62,126 nucleotides of DNA, from contig NZ_BCWY01000061.1 in the NCBI RefSeq assembly GCF_001894825.1, positions 1 through 62,126 on the forward strand, read 5' to 3'. The notes under the pieces were generated by a model that ran no database searches, was not told the DNA's origin, and worked only from the letters and a program-made list of their open reading frames with translations. This document shows, piece by piece, positions 36,735 to 45,578 of this stretch. This DNA comes from Rhodococcus jostii NBRC 16295 (GTDB taxonomy: Bacteria > Actinomycetota > Actinomycetes > Mycobacteriales > Mycobacteriaceae). Position 1 is the stretch's first letter, and the number at the start of each line of letters is the position of its first letter. Both the position numbers and the translations under genes were made by a program.

Positions 36735-37741
36735 TGGGATCGACGATCGGCGTGATCGGCCTCGGCCGGATCGGCGCATTCCACACTGGTACCCTCGCGC
36801 AGCTGCCGGGGGTGGACGGCCTCGTCGTCACCGACGAGCGCCCCGACGTCACCGCGACCGTCGCCGCGAAGTTCGGCGCCAAAGCGGTCGATGACGCCGC
36901 CGCCGTCTTCGCCTCCGGAGTGGACGGAGTGGTGATCGCTGCCGCGACCCCGGCGCATGCGCCCCTGATCCGGGCCGCCGTCGATGCCGGGATCCCGGTG
37001 TTCTGTGAGAAGCCCGTAGCGTTCACCGCCGACGAGAGCTACCAGGTCGTCGAGCGGCTGAAGACGTCGACGGTGCCGGTACAGATCGGTTACAACCGGC
37101 GGTTCGATCCCGCCTTCGTCGCGGCACGCAACGCCGTCGTCGGCGGGGAACTCGGCTGGCTGCACACGGTCCGCTCGACCACCCTCGACCCGGCACCGCC
37201 ACCGGCGGAGTACGTGGCGGCCTCGGGCGGGATCTTCCGCGATTGCAGCGTCCACGACTTCGACATCGTCCGCTGGGTGGTGGGCCAGGAAGTCGTCGAG
37301 GTATATGCCGCCGGCACCAACCAGGGTGATGCGATCTTCGCCGACTGCGGCGACGTCGATACCGCCACCACGACGTTGACCTTCGAGAACGGGACCCTCG
37401 GCGTCGTGTCGAACACCCGTTACAACGCCCGCGGCTACGACTGCCGGCTCGAGGTCCACGGCTCCCAGGACAGCGTCGTCGCCGGCTGGGACGCCAGCGC
37501 GCCGGTCCGCAACCTCGAATCCGGCATCGCGTTCCCCGACGGCCCGCCACACCGGTTCTTCATGGACCGTTTCAACGCCGCCTACCGCGCCGAACTCGGC
37601 GCGTTCCTCGAGGTGATCGCCGGGTCCGCACCCTCGCCGTGCACCGCCGCCGACGCCCTCGAGGTGGCCTGGATCGCCGAGGCGGCCACTCTTTCCCTCT
37701 CCCAACACCGACCCGTACAAATGAGTGAGGTTCGACGATGA
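36734..37741 (+). CDS. iolG: myo-Inositol 2-dehydrogenase IolG
   Basis: The 335-aa Gfo/Idh/MocA protein has the size and motifs of IolG: GVIGLGRIGAFHTGTLAQ, FCEKPVAF (catalytic Lys), VQIGYNRRFDPAF, and DCSVHDFDIVRWVVG with the catalytic Asp and His. It converts myo-inositol to scyllo-inosose with NAD. Its start shares a base with the SDR stop and its stop overlaps iolE (ATGA). Its position beside iolE makes it the main IolG among the four Gfo/Idh genes in the cluster. Confidence 0.92.
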   Translation: MGSTIGVIGLGRIGAFHTGTLAQLPGVDGLVVTDERPDVTATVAAKFGAKAVDDAAAVFASGVDGVVIAAATPAHAPLIRAAVDAGIPVFCEKPVAFTADESYQVVERLKTSTVPVQIGYNRRFDPAFVAARNAVVGGELGWLHTVRSTTLDPAPPPAEYVAASGGIFRDCSVHDFDIVRWVVGQEVVEVYAAGTNQGDAIFADCGDVDTATTTLTFENGTLGVVSNTRYNARGYDCRLEVHGSQDSVVAGWDASAPVRNLESGIAFPDGPPHRFFMDRFNAAYRAELGAFLEVIAGSAPSPCTAADALEVAWIAEAATLSLSQHRPVQMSEVRR

Positions 37742-38601
37742 TTCGTATTGCAGGAGCACCTATTTCGTGGGGTGTCTGTGAAGTTCCCGGCTGGGGTCAC
37801 CAGCTCGGCCCCGAGCGCGTGCTGTCGGAGATGCGCGACGCCGGTCTCGAGGCCGCCGAGATCGGCCCCGAGGGCTTCCTGCCCGCCGACCCACAGCAAC
37901 TGGCCGACACCCTCGCCTCCTACGATCTGAAGGCCGTCGGCGGGTTCACCCCGGTCCTGCTGCACGACTCCGGCCACGACCCGGTCCCCGACATCACCGG
38001 CACCCTGGCCGCGTTCACAGCCGCCGGCGCCGAGGTCCTCGTCCTCGCCGCCATCACCGGCGCCGACGGCTACGACTCACGCCCCGACCTCGACGACGCC
38101 GGGTGGAAGACGTTGCTCGGCAACCTCGACCGCCTCCACCGAGTCGCAGCCGACCAAGGCATCCGCGCCGTACTGCACCCGCACGTGGGCACCATGATCG
38201 AGAAGAATGCCGAGGTCCAGCGGGTCCTCGACGGCTCCTCGATCCCGCTGTGCCTGGACACCGGTCACCTGCTCATCGGCGGCACCGACCCCCTCGAGCT
38301 GGCCCACGCGGCCGCGGACCGGATCACGCACACCCACCTGAAGGACGTCGACGCCGAGTTCGCCGCCCGTGTGCAGGCGGGTGAGCTCAGCTACACCGAC
38401 GCCGTCGCGCAGGGCATGTACACCCCGCTCGGCACCGGCGACGTCGACATCGAAGGTGTGGTCCGTCATCTCGTGGAGTCCGGCTTCGACGGCTGGTTCA
38501 CCCTCGAGCAGGACACCATCCTCGCCGGCGAGCCCGAGGGCGAGGGCCCCGTCGCGGACGTCAAGACCAGCGCCGCGTTCCTGCGGAGTCTGCAACTGTG
38601 A
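37738..38601 (+). CDS. iolE: Inosose dehydratase IolE
   Basis: The 287-aa TIM-barrel enzyme has the hallmark N-terminus APISWGVCEVPGWG and the metal ligands in LHPHVGTMIE, LCLDTGHLLIGG and HTHLKDVD. It dehydrates scyllo-inosose to the trihydroxycyclohexanedione used by IolD. It overlaps iolG and the next oxidoreductase by ATGA/GTGA, so unit 2 is tightly coupled. Confidence 0.95.
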   Translation: MIRIAGAPISWGVCEVPGWGHQLGPERVLSEMRDAGLEAAEIGPEGFLPADPQQLADTLASYDLKAVGGFTPVLLHDSGHDPVPDITGTLAAFTAAGAEVLVLAAITGADGYDSRPDLDDAGWKTLLGNLDRLHRVAADQGIRAVLHPHVGTMIEKNAEVQRVLDGSSIPLCLDTGHLLIGGTDPLELAHAAADRITHTHLKDVDAEFAARVQAGELSYTDAVAQGMYTPLGTGDVDIEGVVRHLVESGFDGWFTLEQDTILAGEPEGEGPVADVKTSAAFLRSLQL

Positions 38602-39578
38602 CCCAGCTGCGCATCGGCGTCCTCGGCGCCTCACGGATAGCGGAGCTGGCGATCGTGAAGCCCGCCCAGATCCTGGGGCACCGGCTGGTCGCGGTCGCCG
38701 CCCGCGACCGCGGCCGCGCCGAGGCCTTCGCGCAGACCCACGGGGTCGAACGGGTCCTCGACTCGTACGCGGACCTGATCGCCGACCCCGAGGTCGACGT
38801 GATCTACAACCCCCTCGCCAATGCGTTCCACGCCGAGTGGAACCTGAAGGCGATCGCGGCGGGCATGGCGGTCCTGACCGAGAAACCGTTCGCCCGCAAC
38901 GCCGCCCAAGCCGAGCTGGTGCGGAACGCCGCACGCGAGCGGAATGTGCCGATCATGGAAGGGTTCCACTACCTGTTCCACCCGATCATCGGGCGGATGT
39001 TCACCCTACTCGAGGACGGCACCCTCGGAGTCCTGCAGCGGGTCGAAGTGGTCATGCGGATGCCCGAACCCAAGCCGGACGATCCGCGGTGGAGCTTCGA
39101 CCTCGCGGGCGGTGCGGTAATGGATCTCGGCTGCTACGGGCTGCACGTGCACCGGCAGTTGGGCCGGTTCGCCGGCGGCGAACCCACTGTCGTTGCGGCC
39201 CGCGCCGTCGAGCGCACCGCAGGAGTCGACGAATCCATGGACATCGACCTCATATTCCCCAATGGCGCAACGGGTTCGAGCATAAACTCGATGAACTGGG
39301 ACCGGTTCGAGATGACGCTACGGCTGGTCGGCGACCGAGGTCAGGCACTCGCGCACGACTACATGCTCCAATACGGCGACGACCGGATCACCATCACCAC
39401 CGACGCCGGGACCACCGTCGAACACCTCGGGACCCAGTCGACGTACACCTACCAGCTCGACGTTGTCGCTCAGCACCTCGCCGACGGGACCGCGTTCCCG
39501 ATCGGCGCCGACGACGCGGTCACCACGATGGAGCTCATCGACTCCACGTACCGCACCGCCGGCCTGCCCCTGAGGTAG
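38598..39578 (+). CDS. Gfo/Idh/MocA family oxidoreductase
   Basis: The 326-aa protein has Rossmann motif GVLGASRIAE and catalytic-Lys motif LTEKPFARN (about residue 95). The GGAVMDLGCYGLHVHRQL segment is typical of the dihydrodiol/xylose dehydrogenase branch. It starts at a GTG overlapping the iolE stop and ends unit 2. A role on an inositol isomer or derivative is inferred from context. A strong terminator follows 10 nt after the stop. Confidence 0.92.
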   Translation: MTQLRIGVLGASRIAELAIVKPAQILGHRLVAVAARDRGRAEAFAQTHGVERVLDSYADLIADPEVDVIYNPLANAFHAEWNLKAIAAGMAVLTEKPFARNAAQAELVRNAARERNVPIMEGFHYLFHPIIGRMFTLLEDGTLGVLQRVEVVMRMPEPKPDDPRWSFDLAGGAVMDLGCYGLHVHRQLGRFAGGEPTVVAARAVERTAGVDESMDIDLIFPNGATGSSINSMNWDRFEMTLRLVGDRGQALAHDYMLQYGDDRITITTDAGTTVEHLGTQSTYTYQLDVVAQHLADGTAFPIGADDAVTTMELIDSTYRTAGLPLR

Positions 39579-39588
39579 GTCACATTCT

Positions 39589-39636
39589 CCCCGCCGGGCC
39601 AGGAACCGACTTCCCACGTCCGGCCCGGCGGGGCTT
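39589..39636 (+). terminator. Intrinsic terminator of inositol unit 2
   Basis: Perfect 12-bp arms (39589-39600 and 39622-39633) are followed by CTTT. The loop is 21 nt. Confidence 0.8.
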
Positions 39637-39727
39637 TCATCCACACCCCTCGCCGTTTCACCCCCCGTCACCCTCCCTCGCTGCTTCTCCATGCCTGCAT
39701 GGTTGCGGCTTTCGAAAGGCCACCCAC

Positions 39728-40215
39728 ATGGATACACACGACGGCGGTCCGTCCCGCTCACAGGCAAATCACTCGCCGGGTGACCACCCTGGCATTGGGC
39801 ATCGCCACGGCCGTGCTCCTCGCGGGATGCTCGAGCACCGGCGGCAAATCAGAGTCCGCTGGTGGTGGCATGGCGTCGGGCACCGCGGACACTCCCACGC
39901 CACCATTGCGATGATCACGCACGAGGCTCCGGGTGACACCTTCTGGGACCTCATCCGCAAGGGCGCCGAAACCGCAGCAGCCAAGGACAACATCGAACTG
40001 CGCTACTCTTCGGACCCCGAGTCACCGAACCAGGCCAACCTCGTCCAGAGCGCCATCGACAGCCGGGTCGACGGCATTGCCGTCACCCTAGCGAAGCCGG
40101 ACGCGATGGCACCGGCCGTCCGAGCCGCCGTCGACGCAGGCACCCCGGTCGTCGCCTTCAATTCAGGTTTCGACCAGTACCAGGCCAGGTCGCCCTCGAA
40201 GCGCGGCATGGCCGG
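39728..40215 (+). pseudogene. Sugar ABC transporter binding lipoprotein, 5' part, frameshifted
   Basis: A lipoprotein signal (TLALGIATAVLLAGCSS) is encoded in one frame. The following RbsB/inositol-type binding domain (TIAMITHEAPGDTFWDLIRKG, SAIDSRVDGIAVTLAKPDA, VVAFNSGFDQYQ) is in another, so at least one indel lies near 39905. The ATG with AAAGG upstream (39728) is in the second frame. After FDQYQ about 40 codons are missing and a scrap QVALEARHGR continues in a third frame to about 40210. The next part of the protein is found inverted at 40310-40478. The intact gene probably imported inositol for the adjacent cluster. Confidence 0.82.
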
Positions 40216-40309
40216 TCACCACACCCCTACCACCGACAGGAATCGCTGGAGACTCACATCCGTCAGCACGGCCCGGTCGGCGTTGCCCGGTGGCACCACA
40301 GTTCGGGCA

Positions 40310-40478
40310 ATTGATGCTCGAGCAGGGCGACGGGGGCGCCGAGCGCGACGACGTGATCGATCGAGGGATCCTGCTGCAGTGTCGCGGTGATGGTGGCCTC
40401 CACCGAGGGCAAGTCCTTGCTGTTGACGTTGAGGATCTCGGTCTGTCCCTTGAACCCTGCGATCACACCGGCGCCGCG
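40310..40478 (-). pseudogene. Inverted middle fragment of the same binding protein
   Basis: On the - strand the frame reads GAGVIAGFKGQTEILNVNS, then DLPSVEATITATLQQDPSID and HVVALGAPVALLE. This is the stretch that should follow LEARCAGV in the sugar-binding protein whose 5' part lies on the + strand at 39728-40215. Sequence on both sides (HQLPELW on one, KSML on the other) is unrelated. A local inversion with loss of flanking codons explains the arrangement. Confidence 0.78.
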
Positions 40479-40485
40479 AAGCATC

Positions 40486-40578
40486 GACTTCGTAGACACG
40501 CTGCCGATGTCCGGGGCAGGCAAAATTCTCAAACGCGAACTACGGATAACCGACCGGGAACAACACCCCGGTATCTGA
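40486..40578 (+). pseudogene. 3' tip of an AMP-forming acyl-CoA ligase gene
   Basis: The + strand frame reads DFVDTLPMSGAGKILKRELR followed by about ten residues and a stop. This is the conserved C-terminal tail with the catalytic Lys (GAGKILKRELR) of acyl-CoA/fatty-acid ligases. Nothing upstream continues the gene, because the inverted binding-protein fragment abuts it. It is a recombination scrap. Confidence 0.75.
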
Positions 40579-41041
40579 CGATCCAGTCAGCGGCCCGCGC
40601 GATACCAGAAACGTCGATCCGAAGAAAGACAGGTACCCACGTACGCCAAACGACCCATGCAAAAGCGCGCAGGCCAAGCCCACAATTGTGGCCAACCGAT
40701 ACGCCGAACACAGCAAGGAGGCCGCCGGACAAAGCTTCCGACCCACAACTTCACTCGCAGTTACGCAGGCAGCACACCCCGCGCAGACAGGCAACATGCG
40801 CCCCCTTATGAGGGACCAGTGCTGCACCCCAAGGACGCACCGCAATTGGTGCGTGTCGGGGATGGCCCGCCCATACGAAGGCACCGTCGTACGGGCGGGC
40901 AACCTCGGTGCCAGTCGCCTCGGCGAGCCAAAAGTTCGCCCTGCGAGGACGCCGAACACACGTAGCCGAGGATTCATCCCACCACCACAGACCCGACCGC
41001 TGAGGACGACACTGCCGACCGCTGACGCACCCTCACTGCCC
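40579..41041. other. Intergenic region upstream of the WhiB remnant
   Basis: No gene is supported. The WhiB frame is open back to 40688, but its N-terminal part has no domain or coding bias. Confidence 0.45.
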
Positions 41042-41340
41042 ATGCAGGTACGACGGGGGGGGGTGGCCATCCACGCCGGGGACTGGTGGCTCGGCACTCG
41101 ATGCCGATTCACAGACATTGACCTGTTCTTCGACTCCGAACGAGGATCACACGGGGACAAGATGCGCCGAGAACGTGCGGCCCGAACATTCTGCTCCCGC
41201 TGCCACGTCCAGTAACAGTGCCGCGACCATGCAATCGCAGTGACAGGGTCCTACGACATTTGGGGCGGCCTCACCTCGGCCGAGCGGCGCGCCCAACCGC
41301 GCAACGCATGGCAGACAGCCGGCGAGAACTCACGGACAAG
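41042..41340 (+). pseudogene. WhiB-like regulator with in-frame ochre stop
   Basis: The frame encodes a WhiB domain: Cys21 (TRCRF), DIDLFFDSERG, then C-x2-C (FCSRC, residues 51 and 54), CRDHAIA with the fourth Cys, and the signature turn YDIWGGLTSAERR. A TAA (41213-41215) falls between the third and fourth Cys (HVQ-stop-QC), with the frame intact on both sides. Truncation would remove the fourth 4Fe-4S ligand and the G(V/I)WGG turn. A run of nine G (41055-41063) near the start is a slippage-prone site. No good ribosome-binding site was found. Confidence 0.8.
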
Positions 41341-41401
41341 GGCCTGTCGACAGGGGCCTCGCCCGACGCGAGGGCGGCGTCGCCTCGGCGCCAGCGCGTC
41401 G

Positions 41402-42586
41402 TCACACGAAGGCGCTTCGTCCGGTCAACGACCGTCCGACGATCAGGGTATTCATTTCCCTGGTTCCCTCGTACGAGTAGATCGCTTCTGCGTCGGCGAC
41501 GAATCGGCCTACGTTGTGATCCAGGAGTATTCCGTTGCCGCCCATCAACTCCCGCGCCCAGCCGACGGTTTCTCGCATGCGGACCGTACAGAACGCCTTG
41601 GCGAGCGAGGAGTGCCGGTCCTCGGCATCCCCCTGGTCCTGCAACTGGGACAACCGGGCGCACAGGGCCAAGGATGAGGTGATGTTTCCGAGCATCCGCA
41701 CCAACAGGTCCTGGACGAGCTGGAAGCCGCCGATCGGCCGGCCGAACTGTTCACGGGCGCAGGCGTATTTCAGCGCATTTTCGTATGCTCCGCGCGCACA
41801 TCCGACGGCCATCCAGGCCACGCCCGCGCGCGTCACTCGTAGGACCTCGGCGGTGTCCTTGAACGTGTTCGCGCCTTGCAGGCGGTTGTGCTCCGGTACC
41901 CGCACGTTGTCGAGCGTGATGAGCGCGTTCTGCACGATCCGCAGGGCGATCTTGTGCTCCTGCTTGTCCGCCGTGAATCCGGGCGAGGAGTTCTCGACGA
42001 CAAACCCTTTCACCTGACCGTCGGCGACATCCTTCGCCCAGATTACCGTGAGATCACCGAACGTCGCGTTGCCGATCCATTTCTTCTGCCCGTTCAGGGT
42101 CCAGGTGTCACCGTCGCGTTCGGCAGTCGTGGTGAGCCCGCCTGACGCACCGGAGCCGACGTCGGGTTCGGTCAGCCCGAAGGATCCGATCTTCTCGTAC
42201 TGCGCCATCGAGGGGAGGAAGCGTTCGCGTTGTTCAACCGAACCGCACAGGTAGATCGATCCCATGGCCAGGCCGCCGTGCACGCCGTTGAAGGTGGCTA
42301 TCGACGAATCCGTCCGGGCCAGCTCCATCGCAACCATCCCGTCGAGCAGGTAGCTCCGACCGGCACAGCCGTAGCCCTGGTATGGCACACCGGCGATGCC
42401 GAGTTTCCGGAGTCCGGGCACGATCTCGAACGGGAAGGTCCCGGCATTCCAATGTGTGTTGATGATCGGGTCGACCTCGGTGGTCATGAAATCGCGCACG
42501 GAGTGCAGCATTGCGCGCTCGGAGTCGGAGAGCATCCGTTCGAATGCATAGAAGTCCGATGTGTCGGTGTTCGTATTCGGGCTCAT
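41402..42586 (-). CDS. Acyl-CoA dehydrogenase of the PHA operon
   Basis: The 394-aa flavoenzyme shows FGLTEPDVGSGASGG and KKWIGNATF (FAD/substrate binding), RAGVAWMAVGCARGAYENAL and REQFGRPIGGFQLVQ. The catalytic Glu is in SYEGTREMN near the C-terminus, as in glutaryl-CoA-type dehydrogenases. It would form the 2-enoyl-CoA that the MaoC hydratase uses. The start overlaps the depolymerase stop (ATGA). It is the last gene of a five-gene - strand operon. Confidence 0.93.
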   Translation of the reverse strand: MSPNTNTDTSDFYAFERMLSDSERAMLHSVRDFMTTEVDPIINTHWNAGTFPFEIVPGLRKLGIAGVPYQGYGCAGRSYLLDGMVAMELARTDSSIATFNGVHGGLAMGSIYLCGSVEQRERFLPSMAQYEKIGSFGLTEPDVGSGASGGLTTTAERDGDTWTLNGQKKWIGNATFGDLTVIWAKDVADGQVKGFVVENSSPGFTADKQEHKIALRIVQNALITLDNVRVPEHNRLQGANTFKDTAEVLRVTRAGVAWMAVGCARGAYENALKYACAREQFGRPIGGFQLVQDLLVRMLGNITSSLALCARLSQLQDQGDAEDRHSSLAKAFCTVRMRETVGWARELMGGNGILLDHNVGRFVADAEAIYSYEGTREMNTLIVGRSLTGRSAFV

Positions 42587-43416
42587 GGGCTAGCTCCTGG
42601 ATCGTGAAGGAAGGTGGTGATCACCGGCGCGAGTTCGGTGGCATTGGTGACCAGGTCGATGTGTCCGCCGGAGTGCAGATGGAGGGTTGCGTGTGGCAAC
42701 AGCTGATTCATGATGCGGGCGTTGACCACGGGCACGATCGGGTCGTCGGTACCCGCGACGAGGAGGGTCTGCTGCCTGATCGCGGGCAGCAGGGGCAGGC
42801 TCGTCCACACCGCTCCGGCGAGCAGTTGATGGACGTAACCGATCTTCGAACCGGCGTGCAGCTGCTGCAGGAAGAGCCCGGCGACGTCGCCGCCCTGCCG
42901 GCGCGCGGTGCCGCCGTACAGGTCGCCGGCGATCGAGGCAGCGTAGTCCGGGTCGCGGAACCTGCGCGGTGTCAGCATCTTGGCCAGCACCCGCGGACTG
43001 CCCGGAACCATCACTGCGCCGGTGCCGGTCGCGGCCAACACCAGCCGCCGGCACCGGCGCGGATTCTGGACGGCGAACTGCTGTGCCAGCGCCCCACCCC
43101 AGGACAACCCGAGCACGTCGACGACGCCGAGGCCGAGTTCGGTCAGCACCCGACCCAGCACCCATGCCAGGTAGGCAAACCCGTAGGGAGCAATGGACGC
43201 GGGGGATCCGCCGGTGCCCGGCACGTCGAATCGAACCACGGTGATTTCTGGATCAAGCTGAGCCACCAACGGATCGAGCACCTCGTAGCTGGCCCCGATG
43301 CCGTTGCACAACACCAGCGGCACACGTCGGGCGCTGGCGGATCCGGGCCGGATGCTGACCCGGATCCGCTGACCGGCGGTCGCGACGTATCTCTCGGCCT
43401 CGATGGCCGCGCTCAT
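42583..43416 (-). CDS. Alpha/beta hydrolase, intracellular mcl-PHA depolymerase (PhaZ-like)
   Basis: The 277-aa alpha/beta hydrolase shows VPLVLCNGIGASYEVLDPLV, FDVPGTGGSPA, the nucleophile elbow GLSWGGALAQQFA, Asp in AGTDDPIVP and His in HSGGHIDLV. The N-GIGA, DVPG-x-GGS and SWGGA-LAQ segments are those of the intracellular mcl-PHA depolymerase PhaZ. Location between the PHA synthase/MaoC genes and the acyl-CoA dehydrogenase supports this. It overlaps both neighbours by ATGA. Confidence 0.85.
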   Translation of the reverse strand: MSAAIEAERYVATAGQRIRVSIRPGSASARRVPLVLCNGIGASYEVLDPLVAQLDPEITVVRFDVPGTGGSPASIAPYGFAYLAWVLGRVLTELGLGVVDVLGLSWGGALAQQFAVQNPRRCRRLVLAATGTGAVMVPGSPRVLAKMLTPRRFRDPDYAASIAGDLYGGTARRQGGDVAGLFLQQLHAGSKIGYVHQLLAGAVWTSLPLLPAIRQQTLLVAGTDDPIVPVVNARIMNQLLPHATLHLHSGGHIDLVTNATELAPVITTFLHDPGASP

Positions 43417-43865
43417 CGGTACAGCACCACGACATCGGCGATGCAGGCCGGGCGTTCGCTGCCGTCGACCTCGTAGGTCAGTCCGAACACGACCTCGACG
43501 CCGGCGGGCTTGTGCTGGGCCGAAGTGACGGCAACCGTTGCCCGGAGTTTGGCACCGACCGGCACCGGCGAGGGGAACCGCACCCTATTCAGCCCGTAGT
43601 TCAGCGCGGCCTGCACGTTGTCGATGGTCAGGACATCGGCGAGTACGCGCGGGGCCAACGAGAGCGTCAGGTAGCCGTGCGCGATCGTCCCCTTGAACGG
43701 TCCCAGCGCAGCGCGCTCGGGGTCGGTGTGGATCCATTGGTGGTCGCCGGTCGCGTCGGCGAAGAGGTTCACCTGGTCCTGTCGCAGTTCGTACCATGCG
43801 GTGGTTCCGAGGGTCTGTCCGGTCAGGTCGAGCAAGTCCGCTGGGTTGGCGATATGGGTGGTCAT
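43413..43865 (-). CDS. MaoC-like (R)-specific enoyl-CoA hydratase (PhaJ-like)
   Basis: The 150-aa hotdog protein has the hydratase-2 motif DQVNLFADATGDHQWIHTDP, with catalytic Asp and His about residues 38-43. It also shows GTIAHGYLTLSLAPRV and LNYGLNRVRFPSPVPVG. It would hydrate 2-enoyl-CoA to (R)-3-hydroxyacyl-CoA, the direct PhaC substrate. The ATG at 43865 was chosen from homologue length and the purine-rich AGAAAGAAAACG before it. It follows phaC by 19 nt. Confidence 0.92.
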   Translation of the reverse strand: MTTHIANPADLLDLTGQTLGTTAWYELRQDQVNLFADATGDHQWIHTDPERAALGPFKGTIAHGYLTLSLAPRVLADVLTIDNVQAALNYGLNRVRFPSPVPVGAKLRATVAVTSAQHKPAGVEVVFGLTYEVDGSERPACIADVVVLYR

Positions 43866-43884
43866 CGTTTTCTTTCTCGTGGTG

Positions 43885-45576
43885 TCAGTTCTGGTGCACG
43901 TAGGTGCCGGGTGCTGGGGCGACGGGTGCATACCCCGCGCCGCCGAGGGTGTGCGGTGCGTCGACTTCGGGGCCGCTGCGGTCGGTCAGCCAGCTGATGT
44001 AGTCCGGCCACCACGAGTCGGTGGACTGCTCGGCCGTCTGCACCCAGTCCTCGGCCGTGTCCTGATCGACTTGGCCGATCCGGAACGAGGCCCTGGGGTT
44101 GCCCGGCGGGTTGACCAGTGCCGCGATGTGGCCGCTCGACGAGAGGACGAACCGATTGTCCTTGCTGCCGAGCAGGCGGGCACTGCGGTAGCAGGCCTGC
44201 CAGGGTGAGATGTGATCGGCGACACCGCCGATCACGTACGAGTCGGCGGTGACCTTCGACAGGTCGACCGGGGTTCCCAGCATGCTCACCGCCCCGGGGG
44301 TGGTCAGCGCGTTGCGTAGCCCCATCAGCACCAGGTCCCGGTGCAGCGCGGCCGCCATCCGGGTGGTGTCGGCATTCCAGAACAGCACGTCGAAGGCTGC
44401 AGGCGGGCGGCCCTGCACGTAGTTGTTCACCCAGTACCGCCACACCAGGTCGGTCGGTCGCAGCCACGCGAACACCTCGGCCATCGCCCGTCCGTCGAGG
44501 TATCCCTTGGACCTCGACGCTCGGATGGCGGCCTGCGCTGCGCGCTCGCTCATCGCGGCCGAGGCGAAGCCGGCCCTGCTCTGGTCGAGCACCGTGACGG
44601 CGAGCGTGAGTCCGGCGATCCGATCGCCCTCTCCGATCTCAGTGAGGTGGGCCGCGGTCATGGCGGCGAGGATGCCGCCCGAGCAGGTCGCCAGCAGGTG
44701 CGCGCTGTCGGTCCCGGCGATCTTCTGCACCGCGTCGAGTGCCTCGATGATCGCCGCACCGTAAGTGTTGACGTCCCAATCACGATGCCGAGCTTGGGGA
44801 TTGCGCCACGAGATCGCGAAGACCTGCTGGCCCTGCTGCAGGAAGTACTCGATCATGCTGCGACCGGGAGCGATATCCATGATGTAGTACTTGTTGATCA
44901 CCGGCGGGATCATCAGCAGCGGGATCGAGCGCACCTTCGGTGTCTGCGGTGCGTAGTGGATCAGCTCGAACGCCCGGGTCTGCAACACCACCGCCCCCTT
45001 GGTGGTGGCGACGGTCTCGCCGACGGCGAACGCGTCGGGATCCACCATCGCCGGGATCCTGGGCTGGGACAGCATGTCGCGGGCGAAGGCTTTCACTCCG
45101 CGCACGGCGCTCAGTCCGCCGGTGTCGATCATCGCTTTCCAGCCGACCGGGCTGATCAGCGGGTTGTTGGTCGGCGCCAACCCCTCGATGATGTTGTCGA
45201 GAACGAACCGCATCTTCTCCGCGTCTCGCCAATCCAACTGGGCATCGCCGAACAGCTTGTCGGCCGTCTCCGCCGCCGCCAGGTACGCCTGCATGGTTCG
45301 CTCGAGCAGGGGATTGCCCTGCCATGCCGGATCGACGAAGCGTTTGTCGCCCTTTGCGGGGACACGTTCGCAGGTCCCGACGGCGATCGTGCCCAGTTCG
45401 CGGGCCAGGGCGGTGCCGCGGCGAGCGAGCGTGCCCTGCCGTTTGGTGAGATTGACCGCGAAGCGGGCCCAGGCGCCATTCGGGAGCATTCGGCCGATAA
45501 ATCCTCGGGTGGAGTTGGTCAGCAGCAGGTCCAACGGCGCGGCGAGCTCGTCGGGGTTCTTGATCGGGTTCGTCAT
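43885..45576 (-). CDS. phaC: Polyhydroxyalkanoate synthase PhaC
   Basis: The 563-aa PHA synthase has the lipase-like box with nucleophile Cys298 (LATCSGG), Asp454 (GVADHISPW) and His483 (SSGHIAALVNPPG). It also has the conserved N-terminal domain and the WRNP segment near residue 257. The length fits class I/II single-subunit synthases. The ATG at 45576 lies 2 nt after the acyl-CoA ligase stop. It polymerises (R)-3-hydroxyacyl-CoA on granules. No phasin gene was recognised nearby. Confidence 0.96.
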   Translation of the reverse strand: MTNPIKNPDELAAPLDLLLTNSTRGFIGRMLPNGAWARFAVNLTKRQGTLARRGTALARELGTIAVGTCERVPAKGDKRFVDPAWQGNPLLERTMQAYLAAAETADKLFGDAQLDWRDAEKMRFVLDNIIEGLAPTNNPLISPVGWKAMIDTGGLSAVRGVKAFARDMLSQPRIPAMVDPDAFAVGETVATTKGAVVLQTRAFELIHYAPQTPKVRSIPLLMIPPVINKYYIMDIAPGRSMIEYFLQQGQQVFAISWRNPQARHRDWDVNTYGAAIIEALDAVQKIAGTDSAHLLATCSGGILAAMTAAHLTEIGEGDRIAGLTLAVTVLDQSRAGFASAAMSERAAQAAIRASRSKGYLDGRAMAEVFAWLRPTDLVWRYWVNNYVQGRPPAAFDVLFWNADTTRMAAALHRDLVLMGLRNALTTPGAVSMLGTPVDLSKVTADSYVIGGVADHISPWQACYRSARLLGSKDNRFVLSSSGHIAALVNPPGNPRASFRIGQVDQDTAEDWVQTAEQSTDSWWPDYISWLTDRSGPEVDAPHTLGGAGYAPVAPAPGTYVHQN

Positions 45577-45578
45577 GA

